DNA from: Candidatus Phyllobacterium onerii
GTDB lineage: Bacteria; Pseudomonadota; Alphaproteobacteria; Rhizobiales; Rhizobiaceae
Direction of reading: 5' to 3'
NCBI RefSeq assembly: GCF_028331445.1
Contig: NZ_JAQMHX010000001.1
Span: 806,001 to 870,000, forward strand
DNA length: 64,000 nucleotides
Shown: one piece after another, positions 43,986 to 53,392 of the stretch
Layout: the number at the start of each line of letters is the position of its first letter
Position numbering within the stretch: position 1 is the stretch's first letter
Position numbers and translations under genes: made by a program
Notes under the pieces: generated by a model
The model's input: only the letters and a program-made list of their open reading frames with translations
Databases searched by the model: none
Told to the model about the DNA's origin: nothing

Positions 43986-44234
43986 TTATTTTACAACGTA
44001 TGGCAGCAGACCGAGGAAACGGGCACGCTTGATCGCCTGAGCGAGTTCGCGCTGCTTCTTCTGGCTGACAGCCGTGATACGGGAAGGAACGATCTTGCCA
44101 CGCTCGGAAATGTAGCGCGACAGGAGCTTTACGTCCTTGTAGTCGATCTTCGGCGCATTGGCACCCGAGAACGGGCAGGTCTTGCGGCGGCGATGGAACG
44201 GACGGCGGGTCGGGATCTGATTGATATCAACCAT
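43986..44234 (-). CDS. rpsR: 30S ribosomal protein S18
   Basis: An 82-aa small-subunit protein with the conserved [67 protein letters not shown], an almost complete family match. It forms a heterodimer with S6 on 16S rRNA. The start touches the rpsF stop, so S6 and S18 are made together. Confidence 0.99.
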   Translation of the reverse strand: MVDINQIPTRRPFHRRRKTCPFSGANAPKIDYKDVKLLSRYISERGKIVPSRITAVSQKKQRELAQAIKRARFLGLLPYVVK

Positions 44235-44659
44235 TATTCTGCTCCTTCACCGGCTTCGTCACGTGGACGGCGTGGACGGCGCGGACGGTCGTCGTCGCGG
44301 CCACCGAACTTGTTGTCGTCGCGGTCACGGCGATCGTCACGGCGAGCGAGCATGGCCGACTGGCCTTCCTCGTGTTCGTCAACGCGGATCGTCATGAAAC
44401 GCAGGACGTCTTCGTTGATGCGCTGCTGACGCTCGAGCTCGGCAACAGCTGCTGCAGGAGCAGTGATGTTGAGCAGCGAATAATACGCCTTGCGGTTCTT
44501 GTTTATGCGATAGGTGAGGGCACGAAGTCCCCAGCTTTCAATACGCCCGACTGAGCCGCCATTGGTCTCGATGATACCCTTGTATTGTTCTACAAGCGCA
44601 TCGACCTGCTGCTGCGAAATGTCCTGTCGAGCAAGGAACACATGTTCATAAAGAGCCAT
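44234..44659 (-). CDS. rpsF: 30S ribosomal protein S6
   Basis: A 141-aa protein starting [15 protein letters not shown], with [22 protein letters not shown] long charged tail rich in Arg and Asp ([28 protein letters not shown]) is disordered and typical of rhizobial S6. The open frame to 44776 is upstream leader, not protein. It heads the rpsF-rpsR transcript. Confidence 0.98.
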   Translation of the reverse strand: MALYEHVFLARQDISQQQVDALVEQYKGIIETNGGSVGRIESWGLRALTYRINKNRKAYYSLLNITAPAAAVAELERQQRINEDVLRFMTIRVDEHEEGQSAMLARRDDRRDRDDNKFGGRDDDRPRRPRRPRDEAGEGAE

Positions 44660-44722
44660 TTGTCTTTGCCTTTCTTCGTTAATATTGCCCGGTATCAACG
44701 GTAAACCTCTGCGAATCTCTCT

Positions 44723-44857
44723 GCCGGAGACCGGCGAAGAAAGGACGCTGATGGAGACGATCGAGAGCGGAGACACGGGAGGCTGAAGCTTTTATGCTTC
44801 GACGGATCGAAATCCGGCCCTCCGTTCAGCCCCCAGCTGACGCCGAGCAATGAACGG
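44723..44857 (-). promoter_or_regulatory. structured 5' leader of rpsF-rpsR
   Basis: Four hairpins lie in the 200 bases before rpsF, written on the plus strand: CCGTTCA (44822-44828) with TGAACGG (44851-44857); CGGAT-cgaa-ATCCG (44803-44816); GAAGC (44785-44789) with GCTTC (44796-44800); GCCGG-aga-CCGGC (44723-44735). S6:S18 autoregulates through an rpsF leader RNA in other bacteria; I could not confirm its specific motif here. The remaining stretch to fabD (44858-45100) shows no gene. Confidence 0.4.
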
Positions 44858-45100
44858 GCGGCTTATACGGGCAAACGTTCAAAGAAGCAACCCGGCCTGG
44901 AATTTTATCCGAACATGAGCATTTGACTTTTGTAAACCAAGCAAACGTGAGCCCGTCGAACCACACAAAGCAGCACTGCTAACTTAATTCAAACCATTCT
45001 TACAGTTTATAACTCTGGCATCAAAGCTTGACTTCGTGCTTGCCTGTAGGCACATCGCGCGACAGATTCACCCTGTAAGCAACCTTTGGAGGCGCAGCTT

Positions 45101-46045
45101 ATGTCCATTGCATTCACCTTTCCGGGTCAAGGAAGCCAGGTTGTCGGCATGGGCAAGGCTTTGGCCGAGACTTTCCCCGAGGCGCGTGCTGTTTTCGACG
45201 AGGTTGACGAAGCTCTGGGTGAGAAGCTGTCTTCGATCATCTGGGAAGGCCCGGAAGAAACTTTGACGCTGACTGCCAATGCCCAGCCCGCACTGATGGC
45301 CGTATCCATCGCCGTGTTTCGCGTGTTGGAGTCCAAGGGCGTATCCTTGAAGGATAAGGTTGCCTATGTCGCCGGGCATTCTCTCGGCGAATATTCGGCG
45401 CTTTGTGCAGCCGGCACATTCTCGCTTTCAGATACGGCCCGCCTCTTGCGCATTCGCGGCAATGCAATGCAGAAGGCGGTTCCGGCGGGCGAGGGCGCCA
45501 TGGCCGCCATCATCGGCCTGGAACACGAAAATGTTGAAGCAATTTGTGCCGAAGCGTCGAAACAAGGCCCGGTCCAGATCGCCAATGACAATGGCGGCGG
45601 TCAGTTGGTGATTTCTGGCGCGAAGGGCCCTGTCCAGGCAGCGGCTGCGCTGGCATCTGCCAAAGGCGCCAAGCGTGCGATCATGCTGCCGGTTTCCGCT
45701 CCTTTCCACTCTGCTTTGATGGAGCCCGCCGCTGAGGCCATGCGCGTCGCACTGGCCAATGTTGCCAAAAACGATCCGGTTGTGCCGCTTATTGCCAATG
45801 TCCGCGCTGCGCCTGTCAAGTCTGCGACCGAAATCGCCGCATTACTGGTTGAGCAAGTGACGGGACAGGTGCGCTGGCGCGAGACGGTAGAATGGTTTGG
45901 CAATAATGGGGTCACAACGCTCTATGAAATCGGTGCCGGTAAAGTGCTGACTGGGCTTGCCCGCCGTATTAATAAGGACATATCCGGTATTGCTGTCGGC
46001 ACGCCAGAAGACATCGATGCGGCTGTCGCTGCCTTGAACGCTTAA
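45101..46045 (+). CDS. fabD: malonyl CoA-acyl carrier protein transacylase
   Basis: Moves malonyl from CoA to ACP. The 314-aa protein opens with FTFPGQGSQVVGMGKAL, has the active-site GHSLGEYSAL (Ser nucleophile) and His in PVSAPFHSALM. The ATG at 45101 follows TTTGGAGGCGC; the five-codon extension to 45086 is unlikely. It begins the fatty-acid cluster fabD-fabG-acpP-fabF; fabG follows after 13 bp. Confidence 0.97.
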   Translation: MSIAFTFPGQGSQVVGMGKALAETFPEARAVFDEVDEALGEKLSSIIWEGPEETLTLTANAQPALMAVSIAVFRVLESKGVSLKDKVAYVAGHSLGEYSALCAAGTFSLSDTARLLRIRGNAMQKAVPAGEGAMAAIIGLEHENVEAICAEASKQGPVQIANDNGGGQLVISGAKGPVQAAAALASAKGAKRAIMLPVSAPFHSALMEPAAEAMRVALANVAKNDPVVPLIANVRAAPVKSATEIAALLVEQVTGQVRWRETVEWFGNNGVTTLYEIGAGKVLTGLARRINKDISGIAVGTPEDIDAAVAALNA

Positions 46046-46058
46046 AAAGGAACGCGCA

Positions 46059-46796
46059 ATGTTTGATCTCACAGGCCGCAAGGCTCTTATCACGGGTGCG
46101 ACGGGTGGTATTGGCGAGGCAATCGCTCGTGCACTTCATGCACAGGGCGCAATCGTGGGTCTCCATGGCACCCGTGTGGAAAAGCTAGAAGCTCTGGCGT
46201 CCGATTTTAGCGATCGCGTCATGATCTTCCCGGCTAACCTTTCCAATCGAGATGAGGTCAAGGCGCTTGGCGAAAAGGCCGAAGCTGATCTTGGAGGCGT
46301 AGAGATACTCGTCAACAATGCGGGCATCACCAAAGACGGCCTCTTCGTGCGCATGAGCGATGCCGACTGGGACAGCGTGCTTGAAGTCAACCTGACTGCG
46401 GTTTTCCGCCTGACCCGCGAACTCACGCATCCGATGATGCGCCGCCGCTATGGCCGTGTCATCAACATAACCTCTGTTGTGGGCGTGACAGGAAATCCGG
46501 GTCAAACCAACTATGTCGCTTCTAAAGCCGGACTTATAGGCTTCTCCAAATCCTTGGCGCAGGAAATCGCCAGCCGTAACGTCACGGTCAACTGCGTTGC
46601 GCCGGGTTTCATCGAATCGGCAATGACCGACAAGCTCAACGACAAGCAGAAAGAAAGCATCATGCCGGCTATCCCGATGCGTCGCATGGGTACGGGCGCC
46701 GAAGTTGCTTCGTCGGTTGTCTATCTTGCCAGCAGCGAAGCATCTTATGTCACCGGTCAGACCATTCACGTCAACGGCGGTATGGCGATGATCTGA
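46059..46796 (+). CDS. fabG: 3-oxoacyl-ACP reductase
   Basis: NADPH-dependent reduction of beta-ketoacyl-ACP. The 245-aa SDR has TGATGGIGEAIA, VNNAGITKDGLF, catalytic NITSVVGVTGNPGQTNYVASKAG (Ser, Tyr, Lys) and the FabG C-terminus SYVTGQTIHVNGGMAMI. AAAAGGAACGC lies before the ATG. An inverted repeat follows the gene before acpP. Confidence 0.97.
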   Translation: MFDLTGRKALITGATGGIGEAIARALHAQGAIVGLHGTRVEKLEALASDFSDRVMIFPANLSNRDEVKALGEKAEADLGGVEILVNNAGITKDGLFVRMSDADWDSVLEVNLTAVFRLTRELTHPMMRRRYGRVINITSVVGVTGNPGQTNYVASKAGLIGFSKSLAQEIASRNVTVNCVAPGFIESAMTDKLNDKQKESIMPAIPMRRMGTGAEVASSVVYLASSEASYVTGQTIHVNGGMAMI

Positions 46797-46827
46797 TCGG
46801 GTTTGCATCGATCGTATCCACCGGTAT

Positions 46828-46859
46828 CGGTCTCAATCACATTTATGAGATTGAGACCG
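46828..46859. terminator. 11-bp inverted repeat after fabG
   Basis: CGGTCTCAATC (46828-46838), 10-nt loop, GATTGAGACCG (46849-46859), about 30 bp past the fabG stop. The perfect stem suggests a terminator or an RNA processing/stability element, allowing acpP to be expressed at a different level; there is no T run. Confidence 0.5.
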
Positions 46860-46897
46860 TGAATAAAGCGTGATAAGTCGCGCACCAGTCTGGGCAG

Positions 46898-46911
46898 TCA
46901 AATCGATTTGA
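46898..46911. promoter_or_regulatory. perfect 14-bp palindrome upstream of acpP
   Basis: TCAAATCGATTTGA is fully self-complementary and lies in the 261-bp fabG-acpP spacer, 147 bp before acpP. It has the look of an operator for a dimeric regulator; none is identified. Confidence 0.4.
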
Positions 46912-47057
46912 TGTCCTTTCAGTTCCGCAAGGAAAGAGCCGCAAGGACGGATGTTTTAGCTGTTAAACAGGGCGGAACAACCATCTTATTGCTTGATTAG
47001 AGTCATCCGTGCCGCTAACCAAGGCATAGGGAAAAACAAACAGGTTGAGGTTTCCAC

Positions 47058-47294
47058 ATGAGTGATACTGCAGAACGCGTCAAGAAAATCGTTATTGAAC
47101 ATCTGGGCGTTGATGCCGAGAAAGTCACCGATGGTGCGAGCTTCATCGACGATCTGGGCGCCGACAGCCTTGATACTGTCGAGCTCGTGATGGCTTTTGA
47201 AGAAGAGTTTGGCGTCGAAATCCCCGACGATGCTGCCGAGACGATTCTGACAGTCGGCGATGCCGTCAAGTTCATCGACAAAGCATCTGCCTGA
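47058..47294 (+). CDS. acpP: acyl carrier protein
   Basis: A 78-aa acidic protein that carries growing acyl chains on 4'-phosphopantetheine. The attachment Ser is in [18 protein letters not shown]. The start [19 protein letters not shown] is typical. The GGTTTCCAC before the ATG is a weak ribosome site. It has its own long upstream region, consistent with very high expression. Confidence 0.98.
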   Translation: MSDTAERVKKIVIEHLGVDAEKVTDGASFIDDLGADSLDTVELVMAFEEEFGVEIPDDAAETILTVGDAVKFIDKASA

Positions 47295-47399
47295 TTTTTG
47301 TTCGGCCCCGCAGCGATCGTGATATAAGGTGTTTAGCCTTGCTCGTTCATGCGTTGGGCCGGAAACAATCATGTTGCATTTGATAGTTAAGGATCTGCC

Positions 47400-48662
47400 A
47401 TGAGGCGTGTTGTCATAACCGGCCTTGGGCTGGTTTCTCCTCTCGCATCTGGGGTCGAACTAACCTGGTCGCGGCTCCTTGCCGGCCAGAGCGGCGCCCG
47501 GCGTGTGACGGAATTTGAAGTTGAAGATCTTCCTTGCAAGATTGCCTGCCGTATTCCGGTAGGCGATGGCTCTGATGGTACATTTAATCCTGACGATTGG
47601 ATGGAACCCAAAGAGCAGCGCAAGGTCGATCCTTTCATTATTTACGCTGTTGCGGCTGCCGACCAAGCGCTTGCGGATGCCAAGTGGGCGCCGGAAAGCG
47701 ATGAAGATCAGATCCGTACAGGCGTTTTGATCGGGTCTGGCATTGGCGGCCTTGAGGGCATTGTAGAAGCAGGTTATACACTCCGCGACAAAGGTCCCCG
47801 GCGCATCTCGCCCTTCTTCATTCCCGGCCGTCTGATAAACTTGGCTTCTGGACAGGTATCGATCAAACATAAGCTGCGCGGTCCGAATCATGCAGTTGTT
47901 ACCGCTTGTTCCACCGGCGCTCACGCCATCGGCGATGCCTCGCGTTTGATTGCGTTCGGGGATGCCGATGTGATGGTGGCCGGCGGCACGGAGTCGCCAG
48001 TCAGCCGTATTTCGCTAGCCGGCTTTGCAGCATGCAAGGCATTGTCCACTGCCAGAAACGACGATCCGACAGCTGCCTCGAGACCCTATGATGAAGACCG
48101 CGATGGGTTCGTGATGGGTGAAGGCGCGGGTGTTGTCGTCCTTGAAGAACTGGAACATGCCCTGGCTCGCGGCGCCAAGATTTACGCCGAGATCATCGGC
48201 TACGGCCTATCCGGCGACGCATACCACATCACTGCACCATCAGAGAGTGGTGAGGGCGCGCAGCGCTCTATGGAAATGGCTTTGAAGCGCGCAGGCATAA
48301 CCCCGGGCGATTTGGATTACATCAACTCGCACGGCACTTCGACGATGGCCGATACGATTGAACTCGGAGCAGTCGAACGCGTTGTTGGCGACGCCGCTTC
48401 GAAAATATCGATGTCATCCACCAAATCCTCCATCGGTCACCTTCTTGGTGCCGCTGGCTCGACGGAGGCTATTTTCTGCGTGTTGGCGATCCGCGATAAT
48501 ATCGCTCCTGCAACGATCAATCTCGATAAGCCGTCCAAGGAAACGAAGATCGATCTGGTTCCGCACAAGCCGCGCGAACGCAAGATCGATATCGCGCTTT
48601 CCAATTCCTTTGGGTTTGGCGGTACGAACGCTTCGCTCGTGATGCGGCGTTACCAACAGTGA
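47400..48662 (+). CDS. fabF: 3-oxoacyl-ACP synthase II
   Basis: Elongating condensing enzyme. The 420-aa thiolase-fold protein has the Cys-His-His triad: VTACSTGAHAI, NSHGTSTMADTIE, KSSIGHLLGAAG, and the C-terminal NSFGFGGTNASL. It begins 105 bp after acpP and completes the cluster. Confidence 0.98.
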   Translation: MRRVVITGLGLVSPLASGVELTWSRLLAGQSGARRVTEFEVEDLPCKIACRIPVGDGSDGTFNPDDWMEPKEQRKVDPFIIYAVAAADQALADAKWAPESDEDQIRTGVLIGSGIGGLEGIVEAGYTLRDKGPRRISPFFIPGRLINLASGQVSIKHKLRGPNHAVVTACSTGAHAIGDASRLIAFGDADVMVAGGTESPVSRISLAGFAACKALSTARNDDPTAASRPYDEDRDGFVMGEGAGVVVLEELEHALARGAKIYAEIIGYGLSGDAYHITAPSESGEGAQRSMEMALKRAGITPGDLDYINSHGTSTMADTIELGAVERVVGDAASKISMSSTKSSIGHLLGAAGSTEAIFCVLAIRDNIAPATINLDKPSKETKIDLVPHKPRERKIDIALSNSFGFGGTNASLVMRRYQQ

Positions 48663-48753
48663 TTTGATTTCGTGGCGAAGCGCTCTCGCGTTTTTGCCAT
48701 ATTCACAATCGATTCTGCCGGCGTCAGCCGGTATCATGTCCCGAGGTGTTTGC

Positions 48754-49962
48754 GTGAGCTCAGATCAGCAGTCTGAAGAGACAAACGGTTCAGCCGCCAA
48801 CGCGCCGGATCGCAAGCCGATTGTCCCGCAATCGGCCTCTGAAGCCTTGCGTCCTGAACCAGGCACACCGCCACCTCTGCCAAAGCGACGTTCGCGACGC
48901 GCTCGCAGCCAGATCGTGGTTTTTGCCAATTTCATGCTGTCGCTTGTCGTTCTGGTGGTTCTTGCTGCCGCGGCCGCAGTATACTTTGGCAAGCTGGCGT
49001 TCAATGAACCTGGGCCTAGCGACGTTACAACCAATTACGTCGTGAAAAGCGGTACCGGAATTGTCGAAATAGCCGACGGGCTGGAAAGGCGTAACATTAT
49101 CAGTGACGCCCGGGTCTTTAAATATGGCGTTCAGGCCTATGGCCATCAGGGCGACATGAAAGCTGGCGAGTACGAAATCAAGGCGCATGCATCCATGCGA
49201 GAGATCATGGACCTGCTGCGCAGCGGAAAATCGCTGCTTCGTTCGCTGACGATTCCCGAAGGACTTACCGTCGAGCAGATTTTCCAACGGGTGCGTGAGG
49301 ATGAAGTGCTTGTTGGTGATTTGCCGGCAATCATGCCGAGTGAAGGCTCACTTTTCGCCAATACGATGCGTTTTTCTCGCGGCACAACGCGCGAGGAACT
49401 GATCAAGAAGATGCAGGTCGATCAGAAAAAGCTGGTTGAAGATATATGGGAACGCCGCGATCCCAAGACTCCGTTGAAAACCATTGAAGAGTTCGTGACG
49501 CTCGCATCCATCGTCGAAAAAGAAACTGGCAAGGCGGACGAGCGTCCACGTGTTGCTGCGGTCTTCATTAACCGGTTGAACAAGCGCATGCGCCTTCAAT
49601 CCGATCCCACGATCATTTATGGCCTGTTTGGTGGCAAGGGCAAGCCGTCGGACCGCCCGATCCTGAAGTCAGATCTTGAGAAGCCGACGCCTTACAACAC
49701 TTATACGATCAATGGCCTGCCGCCCGGGCCGATTGCAAATCCTGGTCGTGACGCGCTGGAAGCCGTCGCTCATCCCTCACAGACCAAGGACCTTTACTTC
49801 GTTGCCGATGGCACTGGTGGACACGTATTTGCTGAGACGCTTGAAGAGCACAATGATAATGTGAAACGCTGGCGCGAGGTCGAGAAGAATCGTCTCGATG
49901 AAGCCGCCAAGGCGGCAACCGGTGACAAGAATGCATCGCCGGACGCAGACAACGGAAATTGA
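48754..49962 (+). CDS. mltG: endolytic murein transglycosylase MltG
   Basis: Cleaves nascent glycan strands and sets their length. The 402-aa form has a cytoplasmic Pro/Arg-rich head (PPPLPKRRSRRARSQ), one membrane segment (FMLSLVVLVVLAAAAAVYF), a LysM-like domain (NYVVKSGTGIVEIADGLERRNII) and the catalytic YceG region with Glu in LASIVEKETGKADERPRVAAVFINRL, then LQSDPTIIYG. A GTG at 48754 behind CCGAGG is the best start; an ATG at 48736 is the alternative. It is followed by a hairpin before yicC. Confidence 0.93.
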   Translation: MSSDQQSEETNGSAANAPDRKPIVPQSASEALRPEPGTPPPLPKRRSRRARSQIVVFANFMLSLVVLVVLAAAAAVYFGKLAFNEPGPSDVTTNYVVKSGTGIVEIADGLERRNIISDARVFKYGVQAYGHQGDMKAGEYEIKAHASMREIMDLLRSGKSLLRSLTIPEGLTVEQIFQRVREDEVLVGDLPAIMPSEGSLFANTMRFSRGTTREELIKKMQVDQKKLVEDIWERRDPKTPLKTIEEFVTLASIVEKETGKADERPRVAAVFINRLNKRMRLQSDPTIIYGLFGGKGKPSDRPILKSDLEKPTPYNTYTINGLPPGPIANPGRDALEAVAHPSQTKDLYFVADGTGGHVFAETLEEHNDNVKRWREVEKNRLDEAAKAATGDKNASPDADNGN

Positions 49963-49968
49963 TACTGG

Positions 49969-49994
49969 AAGGCCCGAGGAAGTTCAGGGCCTTT
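49969..49994 (+). terminator. hairpin between mltG and yicC
   Basis: AAGGCCC (49969-49975), 11-nt loop, GGGCCTT (49987-49993) with one further T, just after the mltG stop. Outer bases CTGGAA/TTCCAG extend the symmetry. Probably a weak terminator or attenuator before yicC. Confidence 0.5.
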
Positions 49995-50011
49995 CGTTCC
50001 AGGGGGTAGAC

Positions 50012-50899
50012 ATGTCATTGCAAAGCATGACGGGATTTGCCCGTCACCTCCGGAACAGCGCCGGGGTGCAAATCTCGTGGGAAATCAAGTCGGTTAATGG
50101 CAAGGGTCTCGACGTGCGGTTTCGCCTGCCGGCAGGTCTTGAAACGATCGAGCAGAAGGCCCGTATCCTTTTCAGCCAGCATTTCAAGCGCGGTAATTTC
50201 CAGGCGGCCGTTACCGTCGACCGCAACGCAGGTGTTGCCAAGGCGATCATCAACGAACCACTTCTGAAGGAACTGGCAGCGATCGCTGCACGTCTGCGCG
50301 AAGATTACGGTCTGGCAGCATCCACGCCGGAGGGCCTTATGGCGCTCCGCGGGGTCCTGGAGGCGCCGCAGGAGACCGCCGATCCGGAAGATCAGCACAA
50401 GATAGAAGAAGCCGTACTGGCGGTTCTGGACGAGACACTGGTTCAACTGGCACACAATCGCCAGGCCGAGGGCAAGGCGCTGGGCGAGATTTTGACTGTA
50501 CAAATCGCGGCGATCGAGATGCTGGTGGAACAGGCAAGGCTTGATCCAAGCCGCTCGTTTGATGCAATTCGCTCGCGGCTGGCTGCACAGGTCTCGCTGC
50601 TGCTCGATGCCGCGCCCGCATTGGATGAATCGCGGCTGTATATGGAGGCGGCGTTCCTTGCGACGAAGGCTGATATCCAGGAAGAGCTTGACCGGCTGGA
50701 AATGCATGTCACCGCCGCCCGTGATCTTCTGAAGGAAGGCAACGGTGTAGGCCGCAAGCTTGATTTCCTGACACAGGAATTCAACCGCGAGGCGAATACG
50801 CTCTGTTCCAAGGCCAACGCGGCTTCGATTACATCGATCGGACTTGACCTGAAGGCTGTTGTGGATCAATTGCGCGAGCAGATACAGAATTTGGAGTGA
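50012..50899 (+). CDS. yicC: YicC-family protein (putative endoribonuclease)
   Basis: A 295-aa member of the YicC/YloC family: opening [10 protein letters not shown], block [14 protein letters not shown], and C-terminal DUF1732 text [21 protein letters not shown]. coli YicC is reported to be an RNase acting on small RNA. The start at 50012 follows CAGGGGGTAGAC. It overlaps the region of the gmk start, as yicC-gmk pairs commonly do. Confidence 0.93.
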   Translation: MSLQSMTGFARHLRNSAGVQISWEIKSVNGKGLDVRFRLPAGLETIEQKARILFSQHFKRGNFQAAVTVDRNAGVAKAIINEPLLKELAAIAARLREDYGLAASTPEGLMALRGVLEAPQETADPEDQHKIEEAVLAVLDETLVQLAHNRQAEGKALGEILTVQIAAIEMLVEQARLDPSRSFDAIRSRLAAQVSLLLDAAPALDESRLYMEAAFLATKADIQEELDRLEMHVTAARDLLKEGNGVGRKLDFLTQEFNREANTLCSKANAASITSIGLDLKAVVDQLREQIQNLE

Positions 50900-50901
50900 C
50901 A

Positions 50902-51549
50902 ATGCCGAACAGCATCAAAAGACGCGGTCTTATGCTCGTCCTGTCATCGCCGTCCGGGGCGGGGAAGTCGACAATTGCACGGCTGTTGCTGAACGATAAA
51001 GAAAAGCTTGAGCTCGCGCTTTCGATCAGCGTGACGACACGTCCGCGCCGCGCCAGCGAAATCGAGGGCGTCCATTATCATTTCATCTCGACACGCGAGT
51101 TCGAGCGGCTGCGCGACAGCGACGCGTTGATCGAATGGGCAGAAGTCCACGGCAATTTCTATGGGACCCCGCGTGAGGCCGCGGAAAATGCGCTCGCGGA
51201 CGGCCAGGATATGCTTTTCGACATCGACTGGCAGGGCGCGCTGCAGTTGCAGGAGAAGATGAAAGGCGATGTTGTCAGCATTTTCATCCTTCCACCATCC
51301 ATGGCCGATCTAAAAGAGCGGCTGCATCGGCGTGCCGAGGACGCTGAAGACGTCATCAACATGCGATTGAACAATGCCCGCAACGAGATCGAACGTTGGC
51401 GCTCCTACGACTATGTCATAGTCAACGAAGATCTGGACCGCGCCTATCATCAGGTCCAGTCGATCGTCACCGCCGAACGCCTGCGCCGTGACCGCTGCCC
51501 GGGTCTGTTCGATTTCGTCAGCAGTCTTCTTGATGAAAAACTGACCTAG
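50902..51549 (+). CDS. gmk: guanylate kinase
   Basis: GMP + ATP to GDP + ADP. The 215-aa protein has the P-loop [13 protein letters not shown]-binding TTRPR..EGVHYHF and FYGTPR, and [13 protein letters not shown]-type Walker B ([10 protein letters not shown]). The ATG at 50902 lies 5 nt after GGAG; a GTG two codons earlier overlaps the yicC stop and is the alternative. The stop overlaps the convergent rsmA stop. Confidence 0.97.
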   Translation: MPNSIKRRGLMLVLSSPSGAGKSTIARLLLNDKEKLELALSISVTTRPRRASEIEGVHYHFISTREFERLRDSDALIEWAEVHGNFYGTPREAAENALADGQDMLFDIDWQGALQLQEKMKGDVVSIFILPPSMADLKERLHRRAEDAEDVINMRLNNARNEIERWRSYDYVIVNEDLDRAYHQVQSIVTAERLRRDRCPGLFDFVSSLLDEKLT

Positions 51550-52367
51550 AGCGCATTTGCGAGCATCACGAACTCTTCGATTGATAGCGTTTCCGCCCGG
51601 CGTGTCGGGTCGATTCCGACCTTGGCAAGCAGCGCTTCACCGCCAAGTGATTTGATGCTCTGGCGTAGCATCTTGCGCCTTTGGCCAAAAGCAGCCTGGG
51701 TTACACGTCCAAGCACTGCCGCATCGCAGGCGAGCGGGGCCACACGCGGTACCAGATGGACGACTGTCGATGTAACTTTTGGTGGCGGCGTGAATGCTTG
51801 CGGCGGGACGTCAAAAGTAATCTTCGCCTCCGTTCGCCAGCCAGCTAGTACGCCGAGACGGCCATAGGCATCCGAACCCGGGCGCGCGACGATCCGCTCA
51901 GCCACTTCGCGTTGAAACATCAGTGTCAGCGACGCATAGAACGGTGGCCATGGTTCACTAAGAAGCCAGCTGATCAGCAATTGCGTGCCGACATTATAGG
52001 GGAGATTGGCGACGATCTTCACATTGCTGCCGCCTGCTAGCGCAGAGAAATCCGTATCCAGGGCATCGCCGGCAATGACGCGAAGCCTGCCTTGGTAATG
52101 ATCGGATATTTCCTGCAAGGCGGCCAAGCAGCGTTCATCACGCTCGATGGCGATAACATTGGCACCTTGGGCGAGAAGGGCACGCGTGAGGCCGCCAGGA
52201 CCGGGTCCCACCTCGATGACAGTCTGATCCTTGAGATCGCCTGCCTGGCGTGCAACTTTTCCCGTGAGGTTCAGATCGAGCAGAAAATTCTGGCCGAGAG
52301 ACTTCTTTGCCATCAGCTCATGGCGTTGGATAACTTCGCGAAGCGGTGGAAGGCTATCTATGCTCAT
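51546..52367 (-). CDS. rsmA: 16S rRNA dimethyladenosine transferase
   Basis: Dimethylates two adjacent adenosines near the 3' end of 16S rRNA (KsgA). The 273-aa protein has [11 protein letters not shown], the SAM loop [14 protein letters not shown] and the catalytic [11 protein letters not shown] (N-L-P-Y). The C-terminal helical domain contains [16 protein letters not shown]. It overlaps the pdxA stop by 4 bp. Confidence 0.97.
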   Translation of the reverse strand: MSIDSLPPLREVIQRHELMAKKSLGQNFLLDLNLTGKVARQAGDLKDQTVIEVGPGPGGLTRALLAQGANVIAIERDERCLAALQEISDHYQGRLRVIAGDALDTDFSALAGGSNVKIVANLPYNVGTQLLISWLLSEPWPPFYASLTLMFQREVAERIVARPGSDAYGRLGVLAGWRTEAKITFDVPPQAFTPPPKVTSTVVHLVPRVAPLACDAAVLGRVTQAAFGQRRKMLRQSIKSLGGEALLAKVGIDPTRRAETLSIEEFVMLANAL

Positions 52368-53377
52368 GTGTCGAGTGTGCGGTTTGCCGCCAGTTCATCA
52401 GCAAGCCGCAGCGCTGCAATGAGGCTGTCAGGCTTGGCCCTGCCGGATCCTGCGATATCGAAGGCTGTGCCGTGGTCCGGCGAGGTACGCACGAAGGGCA
52501 GGCCGAGCGTAACGTTGACGCTGTCATCGAAACCCAGCGTCTTGGCGGGGATCAGTGCCTGGTCGTGATACATGCAGATGGCGGCGTCATAGGTTGCTCG
52601 TGCAGCGGCATGGAACATTGTATCCGCCGGGAGAGGTCCACGCGCATCAATACCTTCAGCACACAGCGTTTCCACTGCCGGACGCACGATGACTTCGTCT
52701 TCCATACCCATACTGCCGCCTTCGCCCGCATGCGGGTTCAACCCGGCAATGGCAAGCCGTGGGTTGGCGATGCCGAACTGACTTTTGAGTGCCAGCGCAG
52801 TGATCCGGCAGACAGTCAGGATCGTCACTGTGTCGAGAACAGCGGGAACCTTGTTCAAGGCAATGTGAATTGTTACGGGAACTGCCCGTAGCAACGGTCC
52901 AGCCAGCATCATCACCGGCGTTACAGCATATCCCAGATGCTCACCGGCAAGATGTGCCAAAAACTCCGTATGACCCGGAAATTTGAAACCGGCCTCATAG
53001 AGCGGCTTCTTGGCGATAGGGCAGGTGACAACAGCGCGTGAGCGGCCTGCAAGCGTCAATGCAACGGCCTGTTCAATCGCCTCGATTGTTCCTGCCGCAT
53101 TTTCGGGCAGTGGAATGCCGGGTTGATCCGATTGCCGGTTCTTCAGCGCCACGATTGGCAACGCCTCATCGAATATAGCAGCCGCGTCCTCAGGCGTTGT
53201 GATTTCCAGTGGAACATTCACGCCAAGCTGCACGGCGCGCGAGGCGATTAGTTCCGAGTCGGCAAGCAGAAAAAACGCAGGAAGCTGCATGTGCTTGCGC
53301 AATATCCACGCAGCGAGCGCGATGTCGGGTCCAATACCCGAAGGATCACCGGAACTGACGGCGAGAGCGGCTTTCAT
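52364..53377 (-). CDS. pdxA: 4-hydroxythreonine-4-phosphate dehydrogenase
   Basis: NAD-dependent step of vitamin B6 synthesis. The 337-aa protein opens with [16 protein letters not shown]; metal-binding His are in FPGHTEFLA (with Asp/His partners later) and [41 protein letters not shown]. It lies 15 bp after the SurA-like gene on the same strand. Confidence 0.97.
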   Translation of the reverse strand: MKAALAVSSGDPSGIGPDIALAAWILRKHMQLPAFFLLADSELIASRAVQLGVNVPLEITTPEDAAAIFDEALPIVALKNRQSDQPGIPLPENAAGTIEAIEQAVALTLAGRSRAVVTCPIAKKPLYEAGFKFPGHTEFLAHLAGEHLGYAVTPVMMLAGPLLRAVPVTIHIALNKVPAVLDTVTILTVCRITALALKSQFGIANPRLAIAGLNPHAGEGGSMGMEDEVIVRPAVETLCAEGIDARGPLPADTMFHAAARATYDAAICMYHDQALIPAKTLGFDDSVNVTLGLPFVRTSPDHGTAFDIAGSGRAKPDSLIAALRLADELAANRTLDT

Positions 53378-53392
53378 GCCAATGCAATCCCA

